From Burkholderia sp. 4M9327F10 (lineage in GTDB: Bacteria > Pseudomonadota > Gammaproteobacteria > Burkholderiales > Burkholderiaceae), in assembly GCF_005503145.1 (NCBI RefSeq), contig NZ_SCNV01000009.1:121240-185239 (forward strand): a stretch of DNA of 64,000 bases, read 5' to 3'. The position numbers and the translations under genes are program-made. Positions 17,042 through 25,488 of the stretch are shown piece after piece. A model generated the notes under the pieces. It worked only from the letters and a program-made list of their open reading frames with translations, had not been told where the DNA came from and ran no database searches. Position 1 is the stretch's first letter. Every line of letters starts with the position of its first letter.

Positions 17042-18607
17042 ATGGTACACGTCACAACCGACAACAGCACTTCCGCTGCAGAGCTTCCCCAAGGCACTCC
17101 CTTGAGCACGGAAGAACATGAAGCAACGAATCGCGGCGCTACGCCGCGTTCCACGTCGATGCCGACTCCGAGCAGGGAGATGCCTGCGCCGCGCACGAGC
17201 ACCACGGGACGCCTGACGCAGGAACCAGGCATCGAACTTCGGCGCAGGCAGCCCGCTCCAACGATGACCGTCGCGGTGCGCACCGCACAGGATGCGGAAA
17301 GAGCCGCTCCCACGGCCGAAAACCGCCTCCGGCGTCTCGCCGGTCCCGATACGCCGGCATCCGTAATCCGGGTCGCACACACGGCGGGACAGGTACTCTA
17401 CCCGAAGACCTTCGACAGGATGCCTGACGACGTGCTCGCCAGCCTGCTCGAGCGCGCGCCAGTATACGAAAGGCATGGCATTACGACCCAAAAGGACTTC
17501 GAGGGATTCCTCACGAAGTCGCACGCCGAGACATTTGCACCGGTGCTCGGGCGCCTCGGATATCTGCCCACGCTTCCGCTCGCGGCCAATTTCATTGCGC
17601 CGCACCTCGAACTTCCGTTCACCGGATATTCGACCGGCGGTCCGACCATGTTCGCGACGGTCAATACGATGGCGCTCCAGGAAGGGCTCGAGAGGTATTA
17701 CATCGGCCAGCTCGATACGTACAACTTGCCCCCGTCCGTGCAGTCGCGCTACGACGACTTCAGGAAAAATTCGGTGCCGCCGGAGGTTCTCACGGAAATG
17801 TACCGGCAGATCCCTCGCGTGATGACGACGTTAATCCCCGCTTTCCATGCGATGCACCAAGGGCAGCTCATGGATCAAAAAGACGTGGTGCTCAACGACG
17901 TATATGCCGATGCCGCGACTTTCGCGTTTGCCGACCTGATTCCCGCCGTCGCAACAGCGATCCACGATACCGTGTTCAAGAATCATGCGGACGCCGGCAA
18001 GGGTCTTGAAGCGCCGTCGCATGGCGAACTGATCGCGCACCAGCCCATACCCATTCTCGAGCATCGACTGAGCAACCATGAAAAAGGCTGGTTCAAGTCG
18101 ATCGGCGAGGCCGGTGTTGCGATGGCCGAAGGACTCGGAGAGCTCTGGACGACGCGGGATCGTCTGCCGAGAACCGTGCTCGTACCGGCCAACGCCGGAT
18201 CGCTGATCTCGGTCGCACTCGTCGTGACGGCATTCACGATCGACAAGTTCAGGAACCCTGATCTCCCCGAAGGAAAGATCGATCCGAAACTCGCAGCGGC
18301 CGTTCCGTTGCCGCTCGCGTACATGGAAGTCCTCGCGACGCTCGCGTTCGGCAAGCTGCTCGAGGTCTGCGACAACGTGCTCACGAAAGGCACGCCGCGC
18401 AGGGAATACGACACGCCTGCAAGCATCGAAGAACTCTCCGCGCACGACAGCGATGAAGACGGGCACGACGTCGCCGCACTCGAAGCGCATCACGGATCGC
18501 CCCGATCCGATGCGTCCCCTGAACCTATGATGACCGCGGCAGTGCCGCTCGAAACGCCCGGGAGCACCACGGCCACGCCCGGCGCGCGCACGAGCGACAT
18601 GCGCTAA
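17042..18607 (+). CDS. Unrecognised protein, candidate type III-secreted effector
   Basis: 521 aa, family not recognised. The first ~90 residues are rich in Thr, Ser, Pro and Ala with no signal peptide, as in many type III secretion signals. Residues ~110-400 look globular and mostly helical (for example 'LPTLPLAANFIAPHLELPF' and 'LNDVYADAATFAFADLIPAVATAI'). One strongly hydrophobic stretch near 378-392 (AGSLISVALVVTAF) could be a membrane-inserting segment. The tail is acidic then Thr/Pro-rich. GAGG sits 6 nt before the ATG. An exact hrpII box plus -10 precedes it, and the IaaM-like gene follows after 100 bp, possibly co-transcribed. The effector status is inferred from promoter, composition and the neighbouring HrpB gene. 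Confidence 0.6.
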   Translation: MVHVTTDNSTSAAELPQGTPLSTEEHEATNRGATPRSTSMPTPSREMPAPRTSTTGRLTQEPGIELRRRQPAPTMTVAVRTAQDAERAAPTAENRLRRLAGPDTPASVIRVAHTAGQVLYPKTFDRMPDDVLASLLERAPVYERHGITTQKDFEGFLTKSHAETFAPVLGRLGYLPTLPLAANFIAPHLELPFTGYSTGGPTMFATVNTMALQEGLERYYIGQLDTYNLPPSVQSRYDDFRKNSVPPEVLTEMYRQIPRVMTTLIPAFHAMHQGQLMDQKDVVLNDVYADAATFAFADLIPAVATAIHDTVFKNHADAGKGLEAPSHGELIAHQPIPILEHRLSNHEKGWFKSIGEAGVAMAEGLGELWTTRDRLPRTVLVPANAGSLISVALVVTAFTIDKFRNPDLPEGKIDPKLAAAVPLPLAYMEVLATLAFGKLLEVCDNVLTKGTPRREYDTPASIEELSAHDSDEDGHDVAALEAHHGSPRSDASPEPMMTAAVPLETPGSTTATPGARTSDMR

Positions 18608-18707
18608 ACGGAGCATCGAGGTGCCCCGCGAGCGCCGCGGGCCTTTCACGGCCTGCGGCGCATCGCATCAACCTGACTACCCTGAAATCGAAAAGGACAC
18701 TTTCTTC

Positions 18708-21098
18708 ATGTCTGACCTCAATCCTCATATCGGCAGTATCGGCGGCGCCGCAGACCTGCCCGTGATCGAACAATCCGAGCCCGCTTCGACCCGCCGTCGT
18801 GCGGCCACGAGCTCGCGGCTCGCGCGACCGGACAATGCACCGGGCTCCTCACAGACGACGCGTTTGGGCGGCACCCGCCCGCCGGCCCAACCTGTGCCGT
18901 CCGGCAGTGCGCATCAGACGGGAGCGTCTCGCGCAGAAGAGAGCTTCATACCGGGCGAACTCGATTCGTCGAAGCTGGATAGCTCAACAGCGGCCAAGAA
19001 CAGGACCCGACCGGGCCGTGCCAAGCTCGACACGACCGGCCTCTCGCTACCCGAGATGATTCCGCAGATGATCGGACACTATGCGCCGGCAGCGATCGGT
19101 CAATGGCCGACGAACCGCGCGAAATTGACCGACTGTGTCGTGATAAACCTCAGGAACCTCGCAGGGATGCCGTCCGGAACGGATAACGCGAAGCAACTGC
19201 ACCGCGAAATCACGGTGAACTGGCACTGCCTCTCGGAGGCGGAAAAGAGCGACGTGCTCAACAAGGTCAATGCCTCGATCAGCGGCAAGGCGAACGGCCA
19301 GGCGTGGCTCGAGCATACCGCCGCGCATATGGACGCGGACGATGTCACGAAGCTGCTGAACGCGTGCGACCCTGCGGTCAAAACCGCATTGGCGCCGTCC
19401 TTCGGCCTGGCCGGCACGGATCCCGTGCGCAAGGCGCAGATCAAGAGCGACATGGCAGACATGCGCATGACGATGCCCATGGACCACATGGTCGATTACG
19501 TGGGCCTCCTCGAGAAGCACGGCTGGAAGATCGTGAGCTTTCCGGAGGGCGCCGACAAGCCCAAATCGATCGGTGTGATCGGCGCCGGACCTGCGGGCCT
19601 CGCGGTCGCGACCCTTGCCAATCATGCCGGCATCAAGGTAACCGTCCTTGAGGCCGAGGACCACATCGGCGGCCGGCTCGCGACGCACAGGCGCGATCTC
19701 GGCGACGGCACGATGAGTCCGACGGAAACGCATCCGGGCGGCATGCGTTTTCATACCACGTACGGCAACCTCTACTGGTATCTCGCGGCGAAGAAGTACG
19801 GACTGCCGTACATGTCGTTCGTGAACCCGAGCCAGGTCGGCGCGACGCTGATCGTCGGCGACGATGTCCTCAAGATGGAACCCGGCAAAGAGCCCGACAG
19901 CCCGGTGCTTCAGAAGGTCAAGGAAGATTTCAACAAGGCAATCGGTTCGCTGACGAAGCCGTTGCGCGACGCACGCGACGCAGGCAATGTGCCGCTGTTT
20001 CTCAAGCTCTCCCAGGAGGCCAAGGAAAAATTCGACGGCCACACGTTCGAGACGGGCGTGAAGCAGTTGCTCGCCGAAAACGGCATTCATTGGGATGAGG
20101 AGCATTGGGAAAAATTCGGCGCGGTCGGTATCGGCGTCGGCGGCTACAAGGGTTACTTCAACACCGGCTTCCTCGAAGAGTTCCGTTTCCTCGTCGACGA
20201 GCGCCTCGAAGGGCACCAGTTGCTCATCGACGGCGCCGACGAGCCGTTGCGCCGCATGGTCAGCGAAACCCCGGAAGGTGGACAGTCGCTCGGGGACCTC
20301 GGGGCTATCCTGCTCAGCACGCCCGCCACCCATATCGACAAGGCCGACAGACAGTACATCGTCAGTTCGAACGGCCCTGATGGCGAGCAGGAGCACAAGT
20401 TCGACGAGCTGTTCTTCGCCGCCGGCCCACGCGCCGCGGTCGCCCTCGGCATGACGCAGGAAGTCGAAGGCAAACCGCGGCTCGTGTCGCCGGACATCGC
20501 CACGGCACTCGAGCGGGCCAACATAGTCGGCGCGACGAAGATGACGATGACGGTGCCGGCCGAGGATTTCCATCCCGACATGCTTCCGAAGAATCTTCAG
20601 TCGACTGCCCCGTTCCAGCAGCTGTATCTGCAGCCGCCGGCAGCAGAAGGCAAGAACGCGGTGATCTACCTGAGCTACACGCTCGGCGACAATGCGGCCA
20701 AGGTCAGACATCTCTCGAAGGACCAGCAGATCGACATGCTGCTGGACGAGCTCGGCAAAGCGGAACAGAACGCGACCCAGCCCGAGGACAAGGCGGAGCT
20801 CCACAAGCTTGCCGAGGTGATCGCGAAGTATCGTCACCGGAGCAACTACACGCACTGGGACGACAAGGACGGCGCGTTCAAGATGGATGCCAAGGGCGAT
20901 CTCGCCAACTCGCGCGTGCTGTACGCTCAAACGCTCAAGCCAAGAGAGGAGCCGTACTTCGTCAACGAAATGACGACTTACGAAGCCGGCTTCGCTAGCG
21001 GCGCCATCGGTGCCAGCATCAATGCGTTCCAGGCGATGGGTACGCGGCGCGGCGGCAAGGTGCCGCCGAACTCTCCGCTTGGCCAGAAGCTGCTCTGA
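18708..21098 (+). CDS. Tryptophan 2-monooxygenase (IaaM)-like FAD monoamine oxidase with long N-terminal extension
   Basis: 796 aa. Residues 1-~100 are Ser/Thr/Arg/Pro-rich and disordered-looking, ~100-285 are helical and unassigned, and ~288 onward is an FAD amine oxidase: dinucleotide motif GVIGAGPAGLAVA, then 'EAEDHIGGRL' and 'HPGGMRFHTTYGNLYW'. Downstream segments 'GIGVGGYKGYFNTGFLEE', 'ISLSYT'-like 'YLSYTLGDNAAK' and 'HWDDKDGAFK' follow the layout remembered for Pseudomonas/Agrobacterium IaaM, which converts tryptophan to indole-3-acetamide. IaaM of Pseudomonas is ~557 aa, so the extension is unusual. The ATG at 18708 was chosen because the upstream frame portion lacks a ribosome-binding site. 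No hrpII box of its own was found, so it may depend on the 17042 promoter. Confidence 0.72.
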   Translation: MSDLNPHIGSIGGAADLPVIEQSEPASTRRRAATSSRLARPDNAPGSSQTTRLGGTRPPAQPVPSGSAHQTGASRAEESFIPGELDSSKLDSSTAAKNRTRPGRAKLDTTGLSLPEMIPQMIGHYAPAAIGQWPTNRAKLTDCVVINLRNLAGMPSGTDNAKQLHREITVNWHCLSEAEKSDVLNKVNASISGKANGQAWLEHTAAHMDADDVTKLLNACDPAVKTALAPSFGLAGTDPVRKAQIKSDMADMRMTMPMDHMVDYVGLLEKHGWKIVSFPEGADKPKSIGVIGAGPAGLAVATLANHAGIKVTVLEAEDHIGGRLATHRRDLGDGTMSPTETHPGGMRFHTTYGNLYWYLAAKKYGLPYMSFVNPSQVGATLIVGDDVLKMEPGKEPDSPVLQKVKEDFNKAIGSLTKPLRDARDAGNVPLFLKLSQEAKEKFDGHTFETGVKQLLAENGIHWDEEHWEKFGAVGIGVGGYKGYFNTGFLEEFRFLVDERLEGHQLLIDGADEPLRRMVSETPEGGQSLGDLGAILLSTPATHIDKADRQYIVSSNGPDGEQEHKFDELFFAAGPRAAVALGMTQEVEGKPRLVSPDIATALERANIVGATKMTMTVPAEDFHPDMLPKNLQSTAPFQQLYLQPPAAEGKNAVIYLSYTLGDNAAKVRHLSKDQQIDMLLDELGKAEQNATQPEDKAELHKLAEVIAKYRHRSNYTHWDDKDGAFKMDAKGDLANSRVLYAQTLKPREEPYFVNEMTTYEAGFASGAIGASINAFQAMGTRRGGKVPPNSPLGQKLL

Positions 21099-21107
21099 TC
21101 GGGCACG

Positions 21108-21192
21108 GCCGCCGCGCGCCTGTTTCACGCTGCGCGCGGCGGCGCCTGTCCTGTTTTCCGAGCCGAGGCCGGTACGTCGATCTGTACCGGCC
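21108..21192 (+). terminator. Two GC-rich hairpins between convergent genes
   Basis: A 12-bp perfect stem (21108-21119 with 21132-21143) begins 9 bp after the IaaM-like stop and is followed by a T-containing stretch. A second 9-bp stem GGCCGGTAC/GTACCGGCC (21167-21192) is followed by TTGTTGG. U-tracts are imperfect, so efficiency is uncertain. They separate the forward gene from the leftward DUF4915 gene. Confidence 0.55.
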
Positions 21193-21321
21193 TTGTTGGC
21201 ATTTAGAGACCGGATAACTGTTGATTGACCCGGTGATTGATCTGCGCGACGCCCGCTGCCGGCGAGAGAATCGGCCGGCGTAACGGACTGGGAGGGTAAC
21301 TGCTGGGAGGGTATTGAGCGG

Positions 21322-22680
21322 TTAGGCGTGCGCCACCTGCGCCAGCCGCGCGAGCTCTGCCAGCGCCGCAGCGGCGCCGTCGCGGGGTGCGCTCGCGAGC
21401 GCGCGCTGCGCGCATGCAGCCGCGGCAGTCGGGTCGTCAAGCAGGGCGTGGGCACGGCTTAACTGGTGCAACACGGCGAACGCGTCGTAGCCGCCGTCGA
21501 GCGCCCGCTGCAGCAGGGGTACCGCCGCGGCCGGATCTGCGCGGCTCGCCAGCAGTTGCCGCGCACGCAGGTAGCACCATTCCGGCAACGCAAACGCGTC
21601 GCTCGAGAGTTGCTCGAGCAACGCCTGCGCGGGACTCAGATCGAAGCCTGCGTCGAGAAACTGACGGAGCATCTGCGCCACGAGACCATGCTGTTGCCGC
21701 ATCCGGTAGGTTGCCCCGATCAGCTCGGCGAATTCGCTGTTGACCGCGTGGAGCCGCCGGACCATCGCATCGGCACGCGTGCCGGTTACCGGCCTGCCGT
21801 GCCACGCGAGTACGTCATAGAGTTCCGCTCCGAACGGACTCAGGTCGTGCCAGCGTGCGACACCCCGGACGGAATCGAGCACGTGCAGTCCGCAGCCCGT
21901 GCCCGTCGACACCTTGTCCGATGCTTCGCTCACGCCACGGCTCTTGCTCTGCTTGCGCTGCATGCTGGTGCCGACGAAGAGCTGGCTGCCGTGCGAGAGC
22001 GCGCCGCGCACATAGCCGCTTAACGGCGTATCGTGCCCAGGCGCCGTACCCGCCACGTGAACCACGGCCGATGTACGCGAATTCATGCAAAACAGGCCGC
22101 CACCGTCGACGAACAACGAATGCGGGTGCTGCAAGCCACGCAGCACGACCTTGCCGCCCGCACTTAGATCGAGCACCTGACCGTCGGACGCTTCGCGCCA
22201 CGAAGCGCTTGGCTTGCTGCCGAACATCGAGAGATAGACGTGGCCGTCGAATGCCTGCAGCGAGTTCATATGAAGCGTATCGGCACCCGGCTCGCGCTCG
22301 AAGAACACGCGCATGCGCGGCGTACTACCCGGCGCCCAGTCGATCGCAAAAACCTGGTTGGTGCCGCTGCTCACCAGCAGCAGTTCACCGTGCCACCACA
22401 GCAGCGAATGAGCATCGTGTACCTGCGCGAGTGACGCAGTGCGCAGCAGCCGCCCGGTGTCGTCGAACTGCGCGAGCAGCGTGCCCAGCGTACCAGGCGC
22501 ACGAACCTGCAGCGCCGCATAATAGGTGCCGCCGACCCGGCACAGGCCGGTCGCGCCATACACCGGCAGCGGCACCTCGCTCAAGTCGATCCATTCGAAT
22601 GCCTCCGACTCGCAGTCGAACAGCGCCAGCGCATGGCCGACCGGTTTCGAATAGCAAAAACTCAGCAGCAGTTGTGTCAT
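21322..22680 (-). CDS. DUF4915/TIGR03032-like beta-propeller protein with TPR-like tail
   Basis: 452 aa. The first ~310 residues have repeated strand-rich segments such as 'FDCESEAFEWIDLSEVPLPVYG', 'VHDAHSLLWWHGELLLVSSGTNQVFAID' and 'LHMNSLQAFDGHVYLSMFG'. These match the DUF4915 group, which is often found beside glycan or sulfo-group transfer genes. The C-terminal ~120 residues (ARQLLASRADPAAAVPLLQRALDGGYDA and ALLDDPTAAAACAQRAL) look like TPR/Sel1-like helical repeats. No signal peptide. It is the last gene of a leftward trio with cysC and a lytic transglycosylase. Biochemical function is unknown. Confidence 0.6.
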   Translation of the reverse strand: MTQLLLSFCYSKPVGHALALFDCESEAFEWIDLSEVPLPVYGATGLCRVGGTYYAALQVRAPGTLGTLLAQFDDTGRLLRTASLAQVHDAHSLLWWHGELLLVSSGTNQVFAIDWAPGSTPRMRVFFEREPGADTLHMNSLQAFDGHVYLSMFGSKPSASWREASDGQVLDLSAGGKVVLRGLQHPHSLFVDGGGLFCMNSRTSAVVHVAGTAPGHDTPLSGYVRGALSHGSQLFVGTSMQRKQSKSRGVSEASDKVSTGTGCGLHVLDSVRGVARWHDLSPFGAELYDVLAWHGRPVTGTRADAMVRRLHAVNSEFAELIGATYRMRQQHGLVAQMLRQFLDAGFDLSPAQALLEQLSSDAFALPEWCYLRARQLLASRADPAAAVPLLQRALDGGYDAFAVLHQLSRAHALLDDPTAAAACAQRALASAPRDGAAAALAELARLAQVAHA

Positions 22681-22719
22681 GGAGCCTTCCTGTCTGTACG
22701 GTCTGTAAGGTCAGGCACA

Positions 22720-23334
22720 TCAACCGGCGCGGCGCAAGACGGCGTGATCTGCCAACGCCGCCAGAATCCGCTCGACGCATCCCACATGTTCGCGCACGCT
22801 GGTGTCGACGGCGAACGCGGGCGATAGCGGCGCTTCATAAGGGGCGTCAACACCGGTAAACGTCTTGATCTCTCCGATCCGTGCCCGCTTGTAAAGACCT
22901 TTCGGGTCGCGCGATTCGCATACGGCAAGCGGTGTGCTCACGTAAATTTCCATGAAGCGCGCGGCGCCGACGATCGAACTCGCAAGCGAGCGCTCGGCGC
23001 GATACGGCGAAATGAATGCAGCAATCACGATCAGCCCTTCGTCGTTGAGCATACGCGCCACCTCGGCGGCACGCCGCACGTTCTCGGTACGGTCGGCCGG
23101 CGAAAAGCCGAGATCGCTGCTCAAGCCGCGCCGGCATACGTCGCCATCGAGCACGCAGCACGCCTTGCCGAGTGCCAGCAAGCGGCGCTGCAAAGCGACT
23201 GCCAGAGTGGATTTGCCGGCGCCGCTCAGCCCCGTCAGCCATGCGGTGACCGGACGCTGGCCGACTGGATTGATGTCCAGCAGTCTGTCACGGTCGCCGT
23301 CGTAGGGACCAGGGAAGTCGTAGATTGGGGACAT
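22720..23334 (-). CDS. cysC: Adenylylsulfate (APS) kinase
   Basis: 204 aa from the ATG at 23334. APS kinase makes PAPS, the sulfate donor, from APS and ATP. Walker A is GLSGAGKST, and '[20 protein letters not shown]' and '[14 protein letters not shown]' are typical CysC motifs, as is '[21 protein letters not shown]'. No ATP sulfurylase or cysteine-pathway gene lies nearby, so it probably supplies PAPS for sulfation rather than assimilation. It is followed 39 bp later by the DUF4915 gene and preceded 23 bp by a lytic transglycosylase gene. Confidence 0.9.
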   Translation of the reverse strand: MSPIYDFPGPYDGDRDRLLDINPVGQRPVTAWLTGLSGAGKSTLAVALQRRLLALGKACCVLDGDVCRRGLSSDLGFSPADRTENVRRAAEVARMLNDEGLIVIAAFISPYRAERSLASSIVGAARFMEIYVSTPLAVCESRDPKGLYKRARIGEIKTFTGVDAPYEAPLSPAFAVDTSVREHVGCVERILAALADHAVLRRAG

Positions 23335-23357
23335 GTCGATCTCACCGGAGGGAAGAG

Positions 23358-23894
23358 TCAGGGTGACGGCGTCATTAGGCCCCAGTGGGCCAGCGTGGTT
23401 TTGACCATCTGCGCATAGGCGTCGCGCAACTGTGGCTTTTCCGAGTGGTACGCACCCACCGCATCCCACGTATTGCCGTACTTGACGATCTGCTTCTTCA
23501 GATGCCAGGCAGCGACGTAGATATTGGTGCACTCGTCGCGCAACCCCTGCTCGTTGATACCGTAGACCGCCAGTTCGCGCAGATGGATCGAGTTGATCTG
23601 CAGTTCGCCGATATCCGTGGAGCCATTGGCGTTGTGATGCACGGCGGCCGGGTTGCCGCGCGACTCGACCCATGCGATAGCGCGTAGTACCAGCGGACTG
23701 ACGCCCTGGTAGGTACCGGCACTGTCGAAGCAATCCGCGAAGGCGGGTTGGCTGGCCCAAAGAGCGAGTGCAACCGCGGCGCACGCCATCCGGGCCGTAC
23801 TGCAAGGTTTGCGGCCAGGCCCGGCATGACGGTTTCGATGTGATGCTCGCGTGCGGTCGTCACATCCCGCATTACCGTTGAATGGATCCATCAT
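23358..23894 (-). CDS. Lytic transglycosylase of the IpgF/IagB/HpaH type
   Basis: 178 aa from the ATG at 23894 (23891 is an alternative). An N-terminal hydrophobic segment ([15 protein letters not shown]) fits a signal peptide, though 30-odd Arg-rich residues precede it, so the true start may be internal. The SLT domain carries the catalytic Glu in '[11 protein letters not shown]', then '[12 protein letters not shown]' and '[18 protein letters not shown]'. Small enzymes of this form open peptidoglycan for type III secretion or pilus assembly. Its setting among HrpB-linked genes suggests a secretion role, but no hrpII box was found upstream. Confidence 0.72.
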   Translation of the reverse strand: MMDPFNGNAGCDDRTRASHRNRHAGPGRKPCSTARMACAAVALALWASQPAFADCFDSAGTYQGVSPLVLRAIAWVESRGNPAAVHHNANGSTDIGELQINSIHLRELAVYGINEQGLRDECTNIYVAAWHLKKQIVKYGNTWDAVGAYHSEKPQLRDAYAQMVKTTLAHWGLMTPSP

Positions 23895-24127
23895 CGTCGG
23901 TTCGATTGGGGTGAAAGGAGCGTGGCGGCTTGGGGAGCTTGCCGACCTCGGGCAGAAAACGTGAGGCACGGACAACAGCGGGACAGCAGCGCCTCGTTTC
24001 CGGATTCAAGGTAGTCGTGCACAAGCGGCAAGTCCATCGGCGCATGGTCCGCAACGCACACGGGCTTCGCATGGGCGTGCGCCGCTTCGGCGTGGGATTG
24101 TGACCAGACCCTGATGCGGCCGCGTGG

Positions 24128-24189
24128 TTCGGGTCGTGCCGCATGGCTTCGCGTGAGGCAGCGGGAACCTGTTTGCATGACGATATAAC
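24128..24189 (+). promoter_or_regulatory. hrpII box with -10-like TATAAC
   Basis: TTCG at 24128-24131 and TTCG at 24148-24151 are separated by exactly 16 bp. After 32 bp comes TATAAC (24184-24189), five of six matches to the sigma70 -10, although it misses the final T of YANNNT. The ATG of the Pro-rich gene lies 110 bp downstream of the box. The same N16 and N32 spacing as the box at 16944 makes chance less likely. Confidence 0.68.
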
Positions 24190-24260
24190 GCACCTGTTGG
24201 CTGTCGACATGCCTTCGGCTGGGCCGTTGGACACAGCTGCATCGATCAAGGGAGATTGCT

Positions 24261-25265
24261 ATGCCAGGCGCCGCAGAGGGATTAGGCTACGAAGAGCGCA
24301 TCGAGAGGTTGCCATCAGGCACACCCGAGGAACACAGCACAGAAACTTCGGCGCCCACGTTACGGTCGTCTGCGCTCCCCAACAACGAACCGCTGAATAT
24401 TTTGCGCAGTTCTTCACCTTCGATCCGCGCGAACCGGTTGCCGGCTCTCGTTCGCTCCAGGTCGGAGGGCCAGTTCTCTCGCCCTGATTCGACACCTGGC
24501 ACTCCGCCGGACACTCCGCTACTCGCACCAACGCCTCTTCGTCCTGGCAGTTCCACGAGTTTCCACCTTGGCACTCGCCGGTGGTCTTCGCCCGGCTCGC
24601 GACCGGAAGATAGAACCGAAGACGCATACATTCCCAATCGCAACGCGACGGTATCGCCGCTTTCATTCCACTTGGAGCGCGAATCGTCGCACCTCGGCGC
24701 GAGCAACCACGCTCATGGGACCGATTTCGACTCTCGCGTCAGCCGCACTCACACGCCTGTTTCTGATCGCTTTACCGGCCGCCCCCGTACTCCCTTTTCC
24801 GAAGCGGGCGACTACGAGACCTCGCGCCCCGAAACCGAAACCGAAACCAGCAGACCATCCGGACAGCCGCTTCCGCCAGCCGGCTTCGAAGGACTGCCGC
24901 AGCCGGCTGGCGATCAATACCGCAGACCGGGCGGATTCGATCCCCACTTGCCCCCGCCTCAGCTGTATCAACCGCCGACGGGAGCGCCCCCGGGATCCGG
25001 TGGTCCACAACGGTATCCGAGCGCGTTCGATCCCGCGAACCCGGCGAACCGGTGGGCGAATACACCGCAGCCACCGATGTACAACAACCCGATGTACAAC
25101 AACCAGGGCTATCCGCAGCAGAACAAATGGATGAACAGACTGTCGACGTTCGCCAATTGGGGAAGTCAGCTGGGGGATGTCGCAATCAACATCGTCAGCA
25201 GTTTCCTGCACATTATTGAAACCTGGGCAAAGGCCGTCGAGAGCTTGTCGAAGGGACGTGGCTGA
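24261..25265 (+). CDS. Pro/Ser-rich disordered protein, candidate type III effector or helper
   Basis: 334 aa, family not recognised. Residues 1-~280 are dominated by Pro, Ser, Thr, Arg and Gly with short repeats (ETSRPETETETSRPS near 187, MYNNPMYNNQGYPQQN near 273). Only the last ~45 residues look structured: an amphipathic helix 'NWGSQLGDVAINIVSSFLHIIETWAKAVESL'-type segment that might bind membrane or a partner. No signal peptide. GGGAG lies 6 nt before the ATG and an exact hrpII box lies upstream. Composition resembles secreted translocon or harpin-like helpers more than an enzyme. The assignment is inference. Confidence 0.58.
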   Translation: MPGAAEGLGYEERIERLPSGTPEEHSTETSAPTLRSSALPNNEPLNILRSSSPSIRANRLPALVRSRSEGQFSRPDSTPGTPPDTPLLAPTPLRPGSSTSFHLGTRRWSSPGSRPEDRTEDAYIPNRNATVSPLSFHLERESSHLGASNHAHGTDFDSRVSRTHTPVSDRFTGRPRTPFSEAGDYETSRPETETETSRPSGQPLPPAGFEGLPQPAGDQYRRPGGFDPHLPPPQLYQPPTGAPPGSGGPQRYPSAFDPANPANRWANTPQPPMYNNPMYNNQGYPQQNKWMNRLSTFANWGSQLGDVAINIVSSFLHIIETWAKAVESLSKGRG

Positions 25266-25488
25266 GCCCGCAGCCCGCGCAGCCACTGGGCGACGCACTT
25301 TGACAGATCGTATCGCGGCGTGCCGGACACGCCGCGATACCCGCCTTGCCCGCAGCATGACCGGCTCGCGATCTCGGGCGACAGTAACAGAACGTCACAA
25401 AGCGAATGGCGCCAAGGGACCCGGTGCAACTATACGTCCATCGAACGACGTTTCCGTTTTCCACCCGGTTCCTTGCAGGAGTTGCACC

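Noticed and set aside
19047..21455. 802-aa frame on the minus strand across the IaaM-like gene
   Set aside because: Long antisense frame typical of high GC. No start context or motifs, and the plus-strand frame encodes a clear FAD enzyme.
25177..25488. In-frame N-terminal extension of the HrpB-like gene
   Set aside because: Arg-rich stretch without HrpB similarity; a good AGGAG precedes the ATG at 25489.
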